DNA of 64,000 nt from Tubiluchus corallicola (taxonomy: Eukaryota > Priapulida > Priapulimorpha > Priapulimorphida > Tubiluchidae): assembly GCA_030141605.1 (NCBI GenBank), contig JAQGDQ010000665.1, positions 52,260-116,259 on the forward strand, read 5' to 3'. How positions within the stretch are numbered: the first letter of the stretch is position 1; the number at the start of each line of letters is the position of its first letter. This document shows, in pieces, positions 10,944 to 23,100 of this stretch. The position numbers were made by a program, and so were the translations under genes. The notes under the pieces were generated by a model, which was given only the letters and a program-made list of their open reading frames with translations, did not search any database and had not been told where the DNA came from.

Positions 10944-11759
10944 CTGTAAAGAATATCGCTAAGTGAAAGATTAAGAAAGTACAGCGAATTACTTATATAT
11001 ATTTCATCTAGAAGTCATAAATTAAGGACGTTCATTCCATAACATTATGAACATTCTTTAAACGTATTCATGTGCATTGTTTAATTCTTCATATAAAAAA
11101 TAACAAAAACCTTTGATCAAGTTCTGTGATTGATTAGCTTAACTTTGGATTTGTTTTCGTACTTTGTGGGATAAGCTTTTCTCTCTTGAGAAGCAGATAC
11201 ACATTTGCTGAAAATTTTGCTCAATTCTCCATATCTCCATAATTTAAGTTTATCAAGAATGTTCACACAATGGCGCCTACTGAACGAAGTAGATATTAGC
11301 ACTTGGAGGATATAACTAAGGAAAAGGATATGTCGTGTAATGATATAAGATTTAAACATTGTTGCCCGTGTGGTCTAAAACTGGAAGAAAAATATATTGA
11401 GAGAGAGACGGAAAGGGAAGATGAGAAAAAAGTTAATGGTACTCAACCAGGTCGACAGTGATTGTTGTTGCTGTCAAGCAATAAATGGTAGTCCCTTGTG
11501 GCAAGCTACTCTGAGATAAAAGCGTCAGAAACACTGAACCTGAACAGAAGGGACGACGACTATGTATTCTTACCACTTCTCCATATTTATCTTTCAATTT
11601 CTGCAACTCTTCTTTTCCACGCCATTTATCATAACTATTAGCATATAACTGGTTGATCCTAAACTCAAGTTTTGGTGACTCTCTGTCAGAGTCAGAATCT
11701 GATTCAAGCAAATCTTTGGGCATTTTGACTAAATTTACATTACAGCTGCGTGTCGCCAT
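8949..11759 (-). CDS. KRI1: KRI1 orthologue, complete, two exons
   Basis: KRI1 is a nucleolar protein needed for early 40S ribosomal subunit assembly; in yeast it works with Krr1 and snR30. The coding sequence is complement(join(8949..10943, 11574..11759)), 726 codons, close to the human length. Exon 1 gives the conserved start region with KWRGKEELQKLKDKYGE. Exon 2 contains the family blocks in order: YIKDYERKAI (about residue 110), DFLLNKRYVEHSDDE, KYNFRFEEPDSEF (about 300), a Lys/Arg/Glu coiled stretch, DFDPAYHDEMMKKIF (about 390), FDEYFNEFYRLDFEDVIGDQ and PCRFKYR (about 510), then basic nuclear/nucleolar signals and the C-terminal LKAYGLNPKKYKNKFKVL. The ATG at 11759 sits in AACATGG, a good initiation context. 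The gene is head-to-head with TP53BP1. Confidence 0.96.
11139..11183 (-). pseudogene. KRI1 3'-end-like fragment inside the KRI1 intron
   Basis: The minus strand here reads as KAYPTKYENKSKVKL, echoing the true KRI1 C-terminus KAYGLNPKKYKNKFKVL. At DNA level GGATTTGTTTTCGTAC and TAAGCTTTT align with GAATTTGTTTTTGTAC and TAAGCTTTT at 8959-9004, with gaps. It looks like a short decayed duplicate of the terminal coding end within the 630-bp intron (10944-11573). Chance similarity in AT-rich DNA is the alternative. Confidence 0.4.
11574..11759 (-). CDS. KRI1: KRI1 exon 1
   Basis: Starts at ATG 11759 and ends GAAGTG|GTAAGA, phase 0. It encodes 62 residues with an N-terminal ESDSDSDRES acidic patch absent from my memory of the human protein, followed by the conserved NQLYANSYDKWRGKEELQ. 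Confidence 0.93.
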
Positions 11760-12010
11760 GTTTACTTCGCCCAAGTTTGTCGCGTTACAAGGCGCATTTA
11801 AAAATCTTCAAGCCTAGAGCTCTTTCCACGACTGCGCTTGTATTTGTAAGCATCGCTAGTCCACCATGCGCGCAGCGGTTACCATCAAGTATTAATGTGT
11901 CACTGAAATAAGTGTGCTGTCACTTTGGAAAATACCGAGAATGCACACAACTCCGTCGATTGCGCAGTGTAAGGGTTTCGCAAAACCAATGGCCTACCGA
12001 CGTTATAACA
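11760..12010. promoter_or_regulatory. Probable shared KRI1/TP53BP1 promoter region
   Basis: Directly upstream of the KRI1 ATG is a CpG-richer stretch (TGCGCGCAGCGG, CTCCGTCGATTGCGCAG, CCTACCGACG) in an otherwise AT-rich window. A CCAAT box lies at 11986-11990. TP53BP1 is transcribed in the opposite direction, so a bidirectional promoter is plausible. No TATA box was identified. Confidence 0.5.
11866..11888 (+). CDS. Alternative candidate TP53BP1 start exon
   Basis: CCACCATGCG gives a strong initiation context and the frame reaches ATCAA|GTATTA with the phase (2) needed to join the exon at 13996. The donor is weak. It competes with the candidate at 13531; neither is supported by transcripts. 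Confidence 0.2.
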
Positions 12011-12145
12011 CAATAGGAGCGTGAAGTGTTAATAACTATTAGCAAGAGTAGTTAATTATTAGAAATATTTGCAAGTGTTTTTTACGTAATAATTTTTTTT
12101 TAGAAATTGGAAGCCATGCAGTGCATGCATTGCATGTATGGACTG

Positions 12146-12570
12146 TAGGGGTGAGCACTGAACGTTCGAATCGAATTCAGACGCTCGAATTCGATTCGAA
12201 CAATGTTTTTTAGTTCGAACTCGATTCGAATCCAAAGCTATAGATTCGAATAATTCAGCACTTTAATCACAAATGTTCTTTATCACTAAAACGATTGAAA
12301 CATCATGCAATTAGCATAATTTAGCTGTGATTTCTGCGCACACCCTTAAAGAAATTACTAGTCGTTTTATTGCAGAGCAAAATCTACTGATATGCATGAT
12401 CTTTGTAAGACTAATTTTTGCTGGTGGTTCGAAAATGTGTTCGAATATCTTGCAATCTCAATTCGAATTCGGTTCGAAATCGAAACAATGAAGTCCGTGC
12501 AATTCGAATTTCAAAGTCACAAATTCGGTTCGATTCGAATTCGCTTTCAGGTAGAGAATACTTACCCTTA
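12146..12570. mobile_element. hAT-like MITE, family A, copy 1
   Basis: Starts TAGGGGTGAGCAC and ends TTACCCTTA, flanked by ATGGACTG and ACAGACTG (6 of 8 identical). The interior is dominated by TTCGAATCGAATTC-type words near both ends. A second copy lies 33 bp downstream and a third at 52276-52640. Confidence 0.8.
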
Positions 12571-12603
12571 ACAGACTGCACACCACTGGCGAGTACTTAC
12601 TGT

Positions 12604-12974
12604 TAGGGGTGAGCATCGAACATTCGAGTTCGAACGTTTGAATCGAATTAGGACGAGTTTTTTCATCTCGAACTCGATTCGAACCTAAAACTATGGATTT
12701 GAATAATTCAGCACTTCAGTCACCTATGTTCGTTATTATTAAGACGATTGAAACATCATGCAATTAGCATAATTTAGCTGGGATTTCTGTGCATAATTTT
12801 AAAGAAATTACTAGTCGTTTTGTTGCAGAATAAAATCGAGTAATATGCATGATCTCGAAAATCTTTCAGTCTCAATTCGAACTCGACACACTGAAGTTTA
12901 TTTCGATTCGAATTTGAAAGTCACAAATTCGATTCGATTCGAATTCGCTTTCTGGTAGAGAATTCTCACCCCTA
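12604..12974. mobile_element. hAT-like MITE, family A, copy 2 with perfect 8-bp TSD
   Basis: TAGGGGTGAGCA at the left end and TCTCACCCCTA at the right form TIRs, and CTTACTGT flanks both sides exactly. An 8-bp duplication is the hAT hallmark. About 371 bp, no coding content; the interior parallels copy 1. Confidence 0.9.
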
Positions 12975-12982
12975 CTTACTGT

Positions 12983-13995
12983 ATCAAGTTCATGCATATA
13001 TTATAATAATTATGTTTCTCATCATAAACTGTGTTAGGACAATAGAATTAAAATAGTAAAAACTGTTAAAACAATGTATGAAATATAACTTGCTTAATGT
13101 AACAAAATAACTTTTTATGAAAAGTTATGATGTTTCCCTGCGGCTTGTATCCTAGCTTACATCCTTTCTCGGGAAGAACGGGGGGTGGAGGGAGACATGT
13201 AAAAGAAAACCACTTAAGTAAAAACTTGTGAGTGCTGGATGACGCCCGTTTTGTAATCCGGCGCATTAATTCCGCCGCCAAGACAAATCCGTGAAATTGT
13301 TATTGATAGTTGGACATTTTTAAATTTAATGCTATTTTTAAAGTCTCTCCAATGAAATCTGGCAATTTTACAATTTTTAAACAAAGCACAATAATTAGTT
13401 TGAACGGTTTTAGATGACCCACCATATTTTATTTTTCAAACTGTTTCTGAGGGAAAGCCAAGAAGTGAAGTCTCGACTGCAAACCTAGCTGTAAATTTCG
13501 TAAACTGACTGTAAAGACAACCTTGCATAGATGAGCCAAAGGTACAAAACTGGATTATTTAATGTTTGTGCATAGATACTTATGTAGCTGTAGCTTAACT
13601 GCCCTTTTTTGCCATCTCTAATTTTGGCAAATTTCAGTCCAGAGCGTGCCAGATCATGAATGCAGCATGTTTTGATGGTGTTGAATTCAGAATTTTCTTT
13701 GTAACTATGTATGGCTGGGGGAATCTTAGCCTAACATGAGTTTGCTGTGTTTCTCCACGCGTTACTTACTTTTTTGTCTTGATGTAATAGCAGTACACAG
13801 TAATGATGAGTCCTCTCGATAGTAATCTGCTTCATTCAAATTAAACAAAATTAGTGTCTACTTTTGAATAACATGAGTTTTGCAGTTAGCCTTCAAAACC
13901 TAATATTTATTATCATCTCCACCACTGAAGTCAGTAACTAGTTTTTGATTTCTGAGCTGTGCCATTATAATTCCATCACCTCTTTGTATTTGCAG
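12983..13995. other. Upstream region of TP53BP1
   Basis: About 1 kb without a supported gene apart from the small candidate start exon at 13531. A CpG-containing patch near 13160-13290 might be regulatory. The rest is AT-rich and unremarkable. Confidence 0.5.
13531..13541 (+). CDS. TP53BP1: Candidate TP53BP1 start exon
   Basis: ATGAGCCAAAG followed by GTACAA would encode MSQ plus two bases of Arg and splice in phase 2 to the exon at 13996, bringing the coding total to an exact multiple of three. The initiation context is weak. It is the best of several short options in the 1.2 kb upstream of 13996 but is a guess. Confidence 0.3.
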
Positions 13996-14127
13996 AGCCC
14001 TTAATGCTCCTGCAGAGGCGTCAGCCAATGTGTTAGTTGAAGATACCGATTCTTTAACACCAACTGACGAATCCAGATCAGCATCCGTGAAGCTCTCGGT
14101 TCCGGAAACTGTTGACGAAGATGAAGA
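13996..14127 (+). CDS. TP53BP1: TP53BP1 exon with N-terminal motif
   Basis: Acceptor TTTGTATTTGCAG, donor GAAGA|GTGTGT, phase 2 to 2. It encodes ALNAPAEASANVLVEDTDSL and an acidic tail. NVLVEDTDS resembles the human N-terminal CLIIEDSQ, so the start codon should be just upstream. GTAATT four bases further on is a stronger-looking donor but breaks the frame with the next exon. Confidence 0.8.
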
Positions 14128-17100
14128 GTGTGTAATTTACTTACTTTTTTTAACATAATTTAAATTCGGAAAATTATACACTTGGGCTGGCCACGAGAAC
14201 ATTGTTTCTGTCTTACCTCATGAGCTTAAAACATGTCAGTAGGCGGGAGGAAAATTTTGTTTCAAAAAAAAATTATTTTTAAACTTTCTGAATGTTTAAA
14301 GCTGAATCGTGGAATATTTAAAATCTGTTGAAATCAAAGTTTGTTAATTTCCCCCTGGTTAGCAGTAATGTTTTAAATTTTTTAAATGGACATTTTTCAC
14401 GCTTTGTTTTTTAGTTTCGCATTACTAAATTATCATATAATTATCGGCTTATTGTATGTAGCCTATTTTTTGTATCATAAACATGCATGTTCTGATAACT
14501 CTATGTTCGTATAAGCGGCAACACTACTCGGCTGTTAATACATCGGTTTGGCGGAAAAATCGATACTTCTTAGCCCCCAATACAATGAGTATCATACAAA
14601 ACGGCATCCCTGGCCCAGAGTTAGCCGTGGAAGGACATCCCCGTGTCTTAATGTTCCCCGAAAGAATGAACTATAATAATTATTGTGTTTTAGGTTTTAA
14701 ATTAAAAAATGCGCTTTTATATGACTGCGTCAAGTAAGTATATGAAGGTAAAAAAAAATTAAAAAGCTTCCGGTCGGGTGTGCGATAAAAAAATATTACC
14801 CGTGTGATTAGACAGAAACAGAAGTATTTTTATTGTTGGCCTTACTGTTGAAATAACCACAGTTAATAAGTTTTTTTAAAGCAATCTTGGCAGAAGACAA
14901 GAAAATGTGAAATGTTTGGATTTGAACCAGAGCCCAAAGGCCCAAGTATAATACTATGATCACTAAATCACACAACCTCTTATGACCAAATAATACTGTG
15001 CCTGTGTTAGAGCAATAATCATCATTTATTTAGCTTTTTTTTAATAAATTTGAACCTGGAAAGCTTGTAGGTAATTAATTGATAATTTATAATTATAACT
15101 ACAAAATTAGTTTTGATAAATTTCTTTCCATACTTTTTAATCCATCGTCATTGATGCTAAACTGGATCCATAACTTCACGTGTCCACGTGTTTTCATTTG
15201 TGGAGCAGCTACGTTAATTTGAAAAAGTACATCTGTGTCGTGTGCACATACTGCATCCGAATTTTAATCACATAATTTTGATTTCTTACCTGCGACGTTG
15301 CCATACTATCTCCATTTTGGAAATTTACAAAACCAACAGACAATATGTAATTCTATGTGGTGAAGTGTGTGGCAAAACTCGCGCTTCTTTTGCTATTTTA
15401 GCAGTTCGTAGTGAACATTAGCTGGGGAAACCTTTCTATTTACCTAAGATGTTATTTACGTAATAATTTACGTAAATAATTTGCCTATAAATTTTGAATA
15501 ACGTTTAGGGCTCCTCTTTTTCTGCTTCCGTCTCAGTAAATACGACGCTGTCTCCCTCCTGCTTGTTTGAAAAATGTTTGTAAACTCATTTTACAGATTT
15601 GTTCCTCCGTCTCCGGGTGCCTTTGAGGGTCATTCCACAAAGGAGACTGGTAGTGAGGAGGACGGAGGAAGAGCTGGTCTAGACAAGGACGGGTGGAGAC
15701 AAACACCGATGCATTTTCAGGTAGATGTTATCAATTTTTCATACAAATCTAGGGTTGCCAGACGCTCCATGTCTCATATTTGATAATTTTGACCACGGAC
15801 ACCCATATGTCCTTAGTTCATTTTCAAAATTCATAATAAAAATATCTTTTGCAACGACTTCACTTTCTCAGAATTTCTGATAGTTATCTATACTGCCTGT
15901 ATTAAATAATAACAATATTTCTCTGTTGCATCAAGTAAAAGTTTCCAAATGTTTTCGACTTTTACAGAATTTTTTTTAGCTTGTAATTGTATTTAAACTT
16001 GTAACCCATTAAAATAATATTAATAATCTTTATTTAAAGTCGGCTTTTGGGTCAACAATTAACATTAGCTCAAAGGGCTATTATCGCCGACTGTAAATAA
16101 CAACCTACAACTACATAACAGAGATTGTTATTACCCCACTTTTACCCTAAATACCACACGTCAGGCAGGGCAACAGCAGGTACCATTTTTAAAGTCTGTG
16201 GTATGACCCGGCCGCTGGTTCGAACTCACCACCTGCCAGACGGAAAGCAGAAGCATTACCACTAGACTAAACCGTCTGCCAAAACCTTGCTAATGTCTCT
16301 ACTTTTATATAATATATTGGGTCTGGATATGTAGGCGTGTATAAATTTATATGTATAGTAACACTAATATAGAGAGAGATTGTAAAACTGTCCCGTATTT
16401 CTAATTTTCTACTCTGGCAACCTTATACAAACTGTCCCAGTGAAGGCCAATTAAGAGATACAGCAAAAGGATGAAAGTACTTGTGCATGTTCAGAGAAAT
16501 GGAATTCCACTGATGGAATGTATCTGCAGGGTGGTACAAAAGCAAAAGTACGAAATAATTCGTTAGGTTAAAAAATTATTATGCTACAGAATTGTTCAAA
16601 CAATAGTGAAAGTTATCACGCCCTCAAAGTTTAGTATAAATGCCTCGTGTGCTTTGCACATTCTGCAGTTTTAAAGGGTATGATCTGAACAAGTGACCTG
16701 ACAACACTGTGATTAACTTTTTTCTGTTGAAACTGAATGGTGTGGAAATCTACCAGATCTCAACTCCATGAGTTATAGCAGCTATAGTGAAAGACATTTG
16801 AAGTGGACGCTTAGATGATCCTAGAACATTTCATTGATCTATATTCAACAGACAAGCTTGTGAGGCATCTAAAACAGTGGTTTCCAAACTTTCTCGGACC
16901 GTTACCCAACTCGGGAAACCCGGTCGTGTCCATTACCCCCCACCTAGTACTACTTCTCCAACTCAAAAAGTAAACACACGTATATGCCACAAGCAAGCAA
17001 AATTATTTATGTTTGCTCGTGACATAAATAAATTTCCAGGTGTTGTTGTTGTATTGTTGCCAAAATAAGAATTACAATTACTGAACCTGCTCATTACTGA

Positions 17101-20100
17101 GTGAGCAGGTTCGTTCGCGTAATTATTACTCGAACAAACGAAAACAAGAAGAAATGAATGACAACAACAAAATCTCAGTTAGTGGGACGGATGAGCCTGT
17201 TTTTCGGACGCCAGTTTCTCAATCCTGGGTTTCGTCAGGCTCAAAGCAACGCGTGCATCGCTTTCCACGTCCAACCTATTTCTTTTCTTTGTTTTCATGT
17301 TCATTATGGACGAAAAACCTTGTTCACACAGATACGTTGTTGAAAAACACGTGAGAATATTCAATGCCCGTTCTGCAAGGACTGGTGAACTGGCCATCTC
17401 TCCTATCCAGAACTCTTCCAGGTTCTGCTGCTGGAATTTCATTTTCTTTTCCTCGTTGAGCCTCAGTGCGAATGATGGACCCCATGACACAGTGTTGCCT
17501 GCCGGAGGCAGTCTCTTCAAGAAGAAAACTACGTAAAATGCATTCCGAGCGAAGTTTTAAAAATTTTCAGAGGGGTGCCCGTTACCCCCCCCAAAAAAAA
17601 CATATTACCCCTGGGGGGTAATTTACCCCTACTTTGGGAATCACTGATCTAAACGATGTTATAGAGGTTCTTGAGTTCTTTGAGTTACTACTTCATTAAC
17701 ACCTTTGAGTTATCAGACTGTACAGGACAACCAAAACTCACACAATGAAGGTTTTGAAACGTGCAGAGAAAATTTGCTTCTTCGCAAACAATTTTTTTCG
17801 CTAGTGCTTTATAATTTTGTCAATTTATCTCCTCAACTCATCGCAACTGCGAGGTAGAATCTCCATACATGCAAATGCCGCTACATTATTACTATTCACG
17901 GCTGGAGAAGGGACGTTGGCATCTAACTCAAGTGCCGCCTCGGGTAGCCGCAAGCTCTAGCTATGGCTTCTGGATACTGGCTTCATTTATCTACTATTTT
18001 GCTTGGCTTCTTTTACAGGAGTGGCAGCCGTCGCCCATTGCGTCCAGTTCAAGTGGAGATGCTGCGAAGGCTAAAACCAGTCGTACGTTGATAGGTCGAT
18101 TATCAAACAGTTCTAGTTCAGCTGAAATTACACAGGTACAGTAGAGTAGTACAAGCTAAGAAACGTTTGTAATATTAACTAAAGTATGACTGCGAATGCC
18201 AAAGTTTATAAAACATTGCAGTTTATTTTAAGGATAATTATTATTCATTGCTTTGCCATCTGAGCTACTAGTCAACATGATAGAGCAGGTCATTGATAGA
18301 GGAGACTGCTTTTGTTTCTAGGTGCGACTGCGCAGTGGTGACAAGAAAAAGACACCAGCAGATTTTACAAGAATTGGAGAATCATTAGATACTGAAGCAA
18401 TCTGCAAGCCGGACACGGCTAAACCGAGAAGTTAGTTTGTGTGATTTTTGTGTTTTTAGTACCACAATAAAAATTAATAGAATGTCGTACAATAGAATGC
18501 GGTTGCACTAGTTGTATTGACTTTGAGTCGTCAACAAATGGAAACCGTTGAAAGAGTTAAAATTTACGCATAATGTTAAGAGGGATTTTTGTTTTTTTTT
18601 GGTAGAACTTATAAGCTACAACTACTCTTATATCTTTTAACAAGATTAATTAGAGGAATCTGACGGCTCTTAAAAATTCATATGACATAAATCAAGTTAA
18701 GAACTAATATTATAAATTTAATAATATTCTAATATTAATTCAATGTTCTAATAATATAAGTTACTAAAAATGTAAGTATGTGTATTTATAAATGGTAAAA
18801 ATTCTTGACATGATCGAAAATATACTTTTATCTATCATACTTTTTACTTTTTCTTTATTGTTTTTTTTTTGTACCTAAATAGACAGTAATATAAATAATA
18901 TAACATTGTATTTATTTTATAACATATTTTTATAAGTACAGTGTTCCCTCAGTTATCGAGGGTGTTTCATTCCAGGCCCACCCACGATAAGTGAATTTCC
19001 GCTAAGTAGGGACGCTGTACCTATTGTAGTAGTGATGCATTATTTTAAGTCTTTATAAACCCTCCCCACCCTCTTGATATAACGAGCCGTAGATTCGTTG
19101 ATCCCGTAATGGCAGCCAACTGCAGCGTACAATCTCCCGATTTTTGATGTGTATTCATCCGCTGAATTAATACACTATTTACTGTAAATGGTAATTTTTT
19201 ATGATTTATAATATTCTTTTAATGTTAGAATTAATATTTTTAATATATTTTTAAACATTTTGGGATTTTTTTAATGCAAAATTCATCAAATCTGTACATT
19301 ACAGTACAATAAGTACTACGCATGTGAAAAATACTTTAGACGGAGTACTGCAAAAACCCGCGAAACAGCGAAAATACCACGATAAATATTTTACATTGAT
19401 ATTTTTGAAAACCCGTGAAGCAGCGAGTCCGCGATAAACGAACCGCGAAGTAGAGAGGAAACACTGTACTATATAAATAATGTCTGAATGACGACTAACA
19501 ATGTTCGGGTTTTACTATTTACCTTTAAATCATGGAAAGATGTTGATTTTTCTAATGTAAGCCACTCCGTCAAACTTGAGGTTCTGTTCTATAAAACATC
19601 CTTGTGTTTTTTTATCAATAATTTTGCATTGCAGCAAACAAAAAACAAAATATTTTACTTATTGCAGAATTTTTTTCAGTTTTAAACTTAGTTTGTTTTG
19701 CAAAAATGTTTCTATTTGGCTCGTTTTGGTATCGGTTTCTTACGTTTCATAAATTTCGGTTTCGGTATCATACCTAGCTTCATTTTTGCAACATTTTACA
19801 CCAAGTTGGATGTAAAAAAAGAGTGATAAAATTTGTAAATAGTTTTTTAACTGCTACATAAATACATACATCAATAATAGGAAATCTAAGTGATTTTTTC
19901 ATACAATATTTTCTCCCCAAAAAATTCTACAAGTTTGAAAATATCTCAGCTCCGGTTCGTATGATGATTTCGTAAATTCTTGTTTTTTCTAGGCCAGGAA
20001 GATAGCTTTAGTTTGCATTTATCGCTTACGCCCGAAGAGAACATCTTAAGATACCCACCGAACGACAGTGATTCCATTCACGACCTGCCGTGTTTGGTTG

Positions 20101-23100
20101 GAATGTTTAAACCTACTGATTCTAAAACATCGCTGGATCGACGTACAGGTAATATCTTCCGCGGTGTGTGTGCGTGAGGGTGTTTGCATGTGCGTGTGCG
20201 TGCGTGCATGCGTGCGCATGTGTGTGAGGGTGTGTGTGTGTGTGTGTGAGTGTGTGTGCGCGAGTGTGTGTGTGCGTGAGTGTATGTGTGTGTGTGTGTG
20301 AATGAGGGAGTGTGTGTGTGTGTGAATGCGGGTGTGTGTGCATCTTGTGTGAATGAGGGAGTGTGTGTGTCTGTGTGAATGAGGGAGTGTGTGTGTGTGT
20401 GTGTGTGAATGAGGGATTGTGTGCGTGCGTAGTGTGTGTGAATGAGGGAGTGTGTGTGTGTGTGAGTATGTGCGTGCGTGCATGCAGGAGGAGAGGCGTG
20501 CGGGCGGGCGTGTGTCTTATTGCTATGAGAACTTTGAATTCGACTTGTGACCTGTGCAACATCAACATCGAGTTTACAGATCAACTTTACGATCACAAGT
20601 TAATTAATTAGTTATTCGGTATTAATTATAACATTAAATTTGAGTAAGTAAATTATTAAGTAAATAGTTATTTTATTTCAAACATGGGGTGCATAAAGCA
20701 TAATTACATTAAAAATAAAAATTTACAAAAATTGTGATAATGTCTTTTTACTGTAACGTTTAATTAGCGAGAGTCTTAAAGCCTATTTTACTATTACATT
20801 TAATTACCGAGAGTCTTAAAGCCTATTTTACTATTACATTTAATTAGCGAGAGTCTTAAAGCCTATTTTACTATTACATTTAATTAGTGAGAGTCTTAAA
20901 GCCTATTTTACTATTACATTTAATTAGTTGGCCATGAAATTTTATTGCAGACATTCTTATTTTAGACCTGTTTTATAGCGCCATCTGATGACAATAATTG
21001 TCGATTTATGCGCTTTACAAGTAAACTATCATTATCAATGTGATTACAATTGTAAGATAAAATTATAAGGTAAATTATGAATTATTAATAATTATGTATA
21101 CTTTGCCAAATACATGCTTGTAACAATTATAAATTAGAAGATAAAATTTTCATAAAATTTTATGATGAAATTTAATTGTGCTTTGATAAATTCGTCCTTG
21201 GAAGCTGCCACACTTGGTGCATTTATGCATGTAGCACCCTACATGTTGGCGTTTCCACTTTACAAAGCACTCTACGAATGCGTACATGTCCGTCTTACGA
21301 CCAGATTGGCTTACGACGACGTACGATAAGGGTGCTGTATTTCACACTGCTCAGGTCGAGTTTACGATGTCGCGTCCAAAATTTATCGGAAAAGTGTTCA
21401 TTTAACACTGTAGATGGAAGAGAAAAATATCTATATTTTTTATTTGCGATGATGTCTATAAGTCAGGTGATGCAAAAAGTGTTTTTTTAGGTAAAGATCG
21501 TACTGGCAGCAACAATGGTCACTCAAGTGGTTCTAATGATACTGCCCAGCAGGAACCATTGTTTAAATTGACCAGTAAGTATCTAAAACTCATGTATTTT
21601 TCTTTGTAACATTGCTTATAACTCTTTCTTTGCTACTATAATGAGAAATATTTCATTAAAAAATTTTGAATAACTAATATGGTAGTTGATGAGGCCGACT
21701 GTAAAAATACTTCTGTTTCCGTCTAAGTGCCCGTGTAATGTTTTTTGTCGCACACACGGCCGGGAATTTTATCATTTTTTCGCACATTTTGACGCTGTCA
21801 TATAAAAGCGTATTTTTTTTAAATTTAAAATGTAAAATGCAATAATTATAACGCTGTTTTTTTGTGGGGAATGCAGGATGCAGCAGGTAGCACATGCTAC
21901 GCTCAACTCTCGCCCGGGGTTGCCACTTTGTACGATGTTCGTTGTATTGGAAGCTAAAAAGTGTGGATTTTTTTTGCGAGTTTGATGTATTGATGGCCGA
22001 GCAGTGTTGCCGCACACCATAATTATCAGAACATATTCCTTTATGATACAAAAAAAGATACAATAATCGATAATTGTACGATTATTTAGTAATGCGAAAC
22101 TAAAATACAAAGCGTGAAAAAATGTGAATTAAAAAAATTTAAAACATTACTACCAACCTGTGGGAAATAAACAAACTTTGATTTCAACTGATTTTAAATA
22201 TTCCACGATTCAGTTTTAGACATTTACAAAGTTTTAAAAAATTTTCTTCGCTGCTGACATCTTTTGAGCTCAAGAGGTAAGACAGAAACAAATTTTTTTT
22301 GTGGCCGGTCCGATTTCTGTAAGGTGCTGCCATCTAGTGGTATCTGTACAAGGCTTGCACATTCTTGCATATGTTTAGCGTAATGGCAAGGCTCATTTGT
22401 TGCACCTGTACACCTTTCTATTAGTAGTGGGACAGGTTAATGGATTTGATCACTTATAATGAATTTGGGCTTTTTTTTCAATCATTAAAGGAAAACTGGA
22501 TGATTGTGTGTAAACACGAGTTCAGAATAAAGAATGCTCTAAAATATTGAAAACTACAATAGCTTATTTTAAATCAAAGCTTAGATTAAATAATAATTAC
22601 CTCAGATACTCAAATTTCATTAAACTTTCAAAGCTATGCGCTGCTCAGTGAATCTACTAAGATTGGCAAGGCGCCTTTTTTTCACTTGCGCGTGGCCAAT
22701 AAATAGAAGGCGGTGCCGTGATAAGCATGAACATGAACTGCAATGTTAGTTTCATGACATCATATGACGTAGACCCCATTTTTCGTGACATCACACGTTT
22801 AAACAGTACTGTAACACCTATGCAAACGTGCTTGACGCGCAAGGGAAGACGCCTGTTATTGCATAAACTGTGGTTAGTTTCTGACGTAAGCAATAGCTGT
22901 GTTCGGTTGTCGTTAATTAACTTTCTAAGCTAATTATTCAAATATAAGGAACAATTGCTAACTTTTATAGGCAAGAATATGTATATTTTGGACAGTAAAT
23001 TAAAATGAGATTGAGTCTAAACAATCGTTCAGTTTTCCTTTAATTATTTTTTCAACTGCCGATGAAAATTGATTGCATTACCGATGCCACATGCAATTAT

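Noticed and set aside
14483-14737. 84-residue plus-strand frame
   Set aside because: It is inside the family-H element and is not preserved in the copy at 21693.
20046-20596. His/Thr-rich minus-strand frames and Cys/Val-rich plus-strand frames
   Set aside because: Products of the TG microsatellite in different frames.
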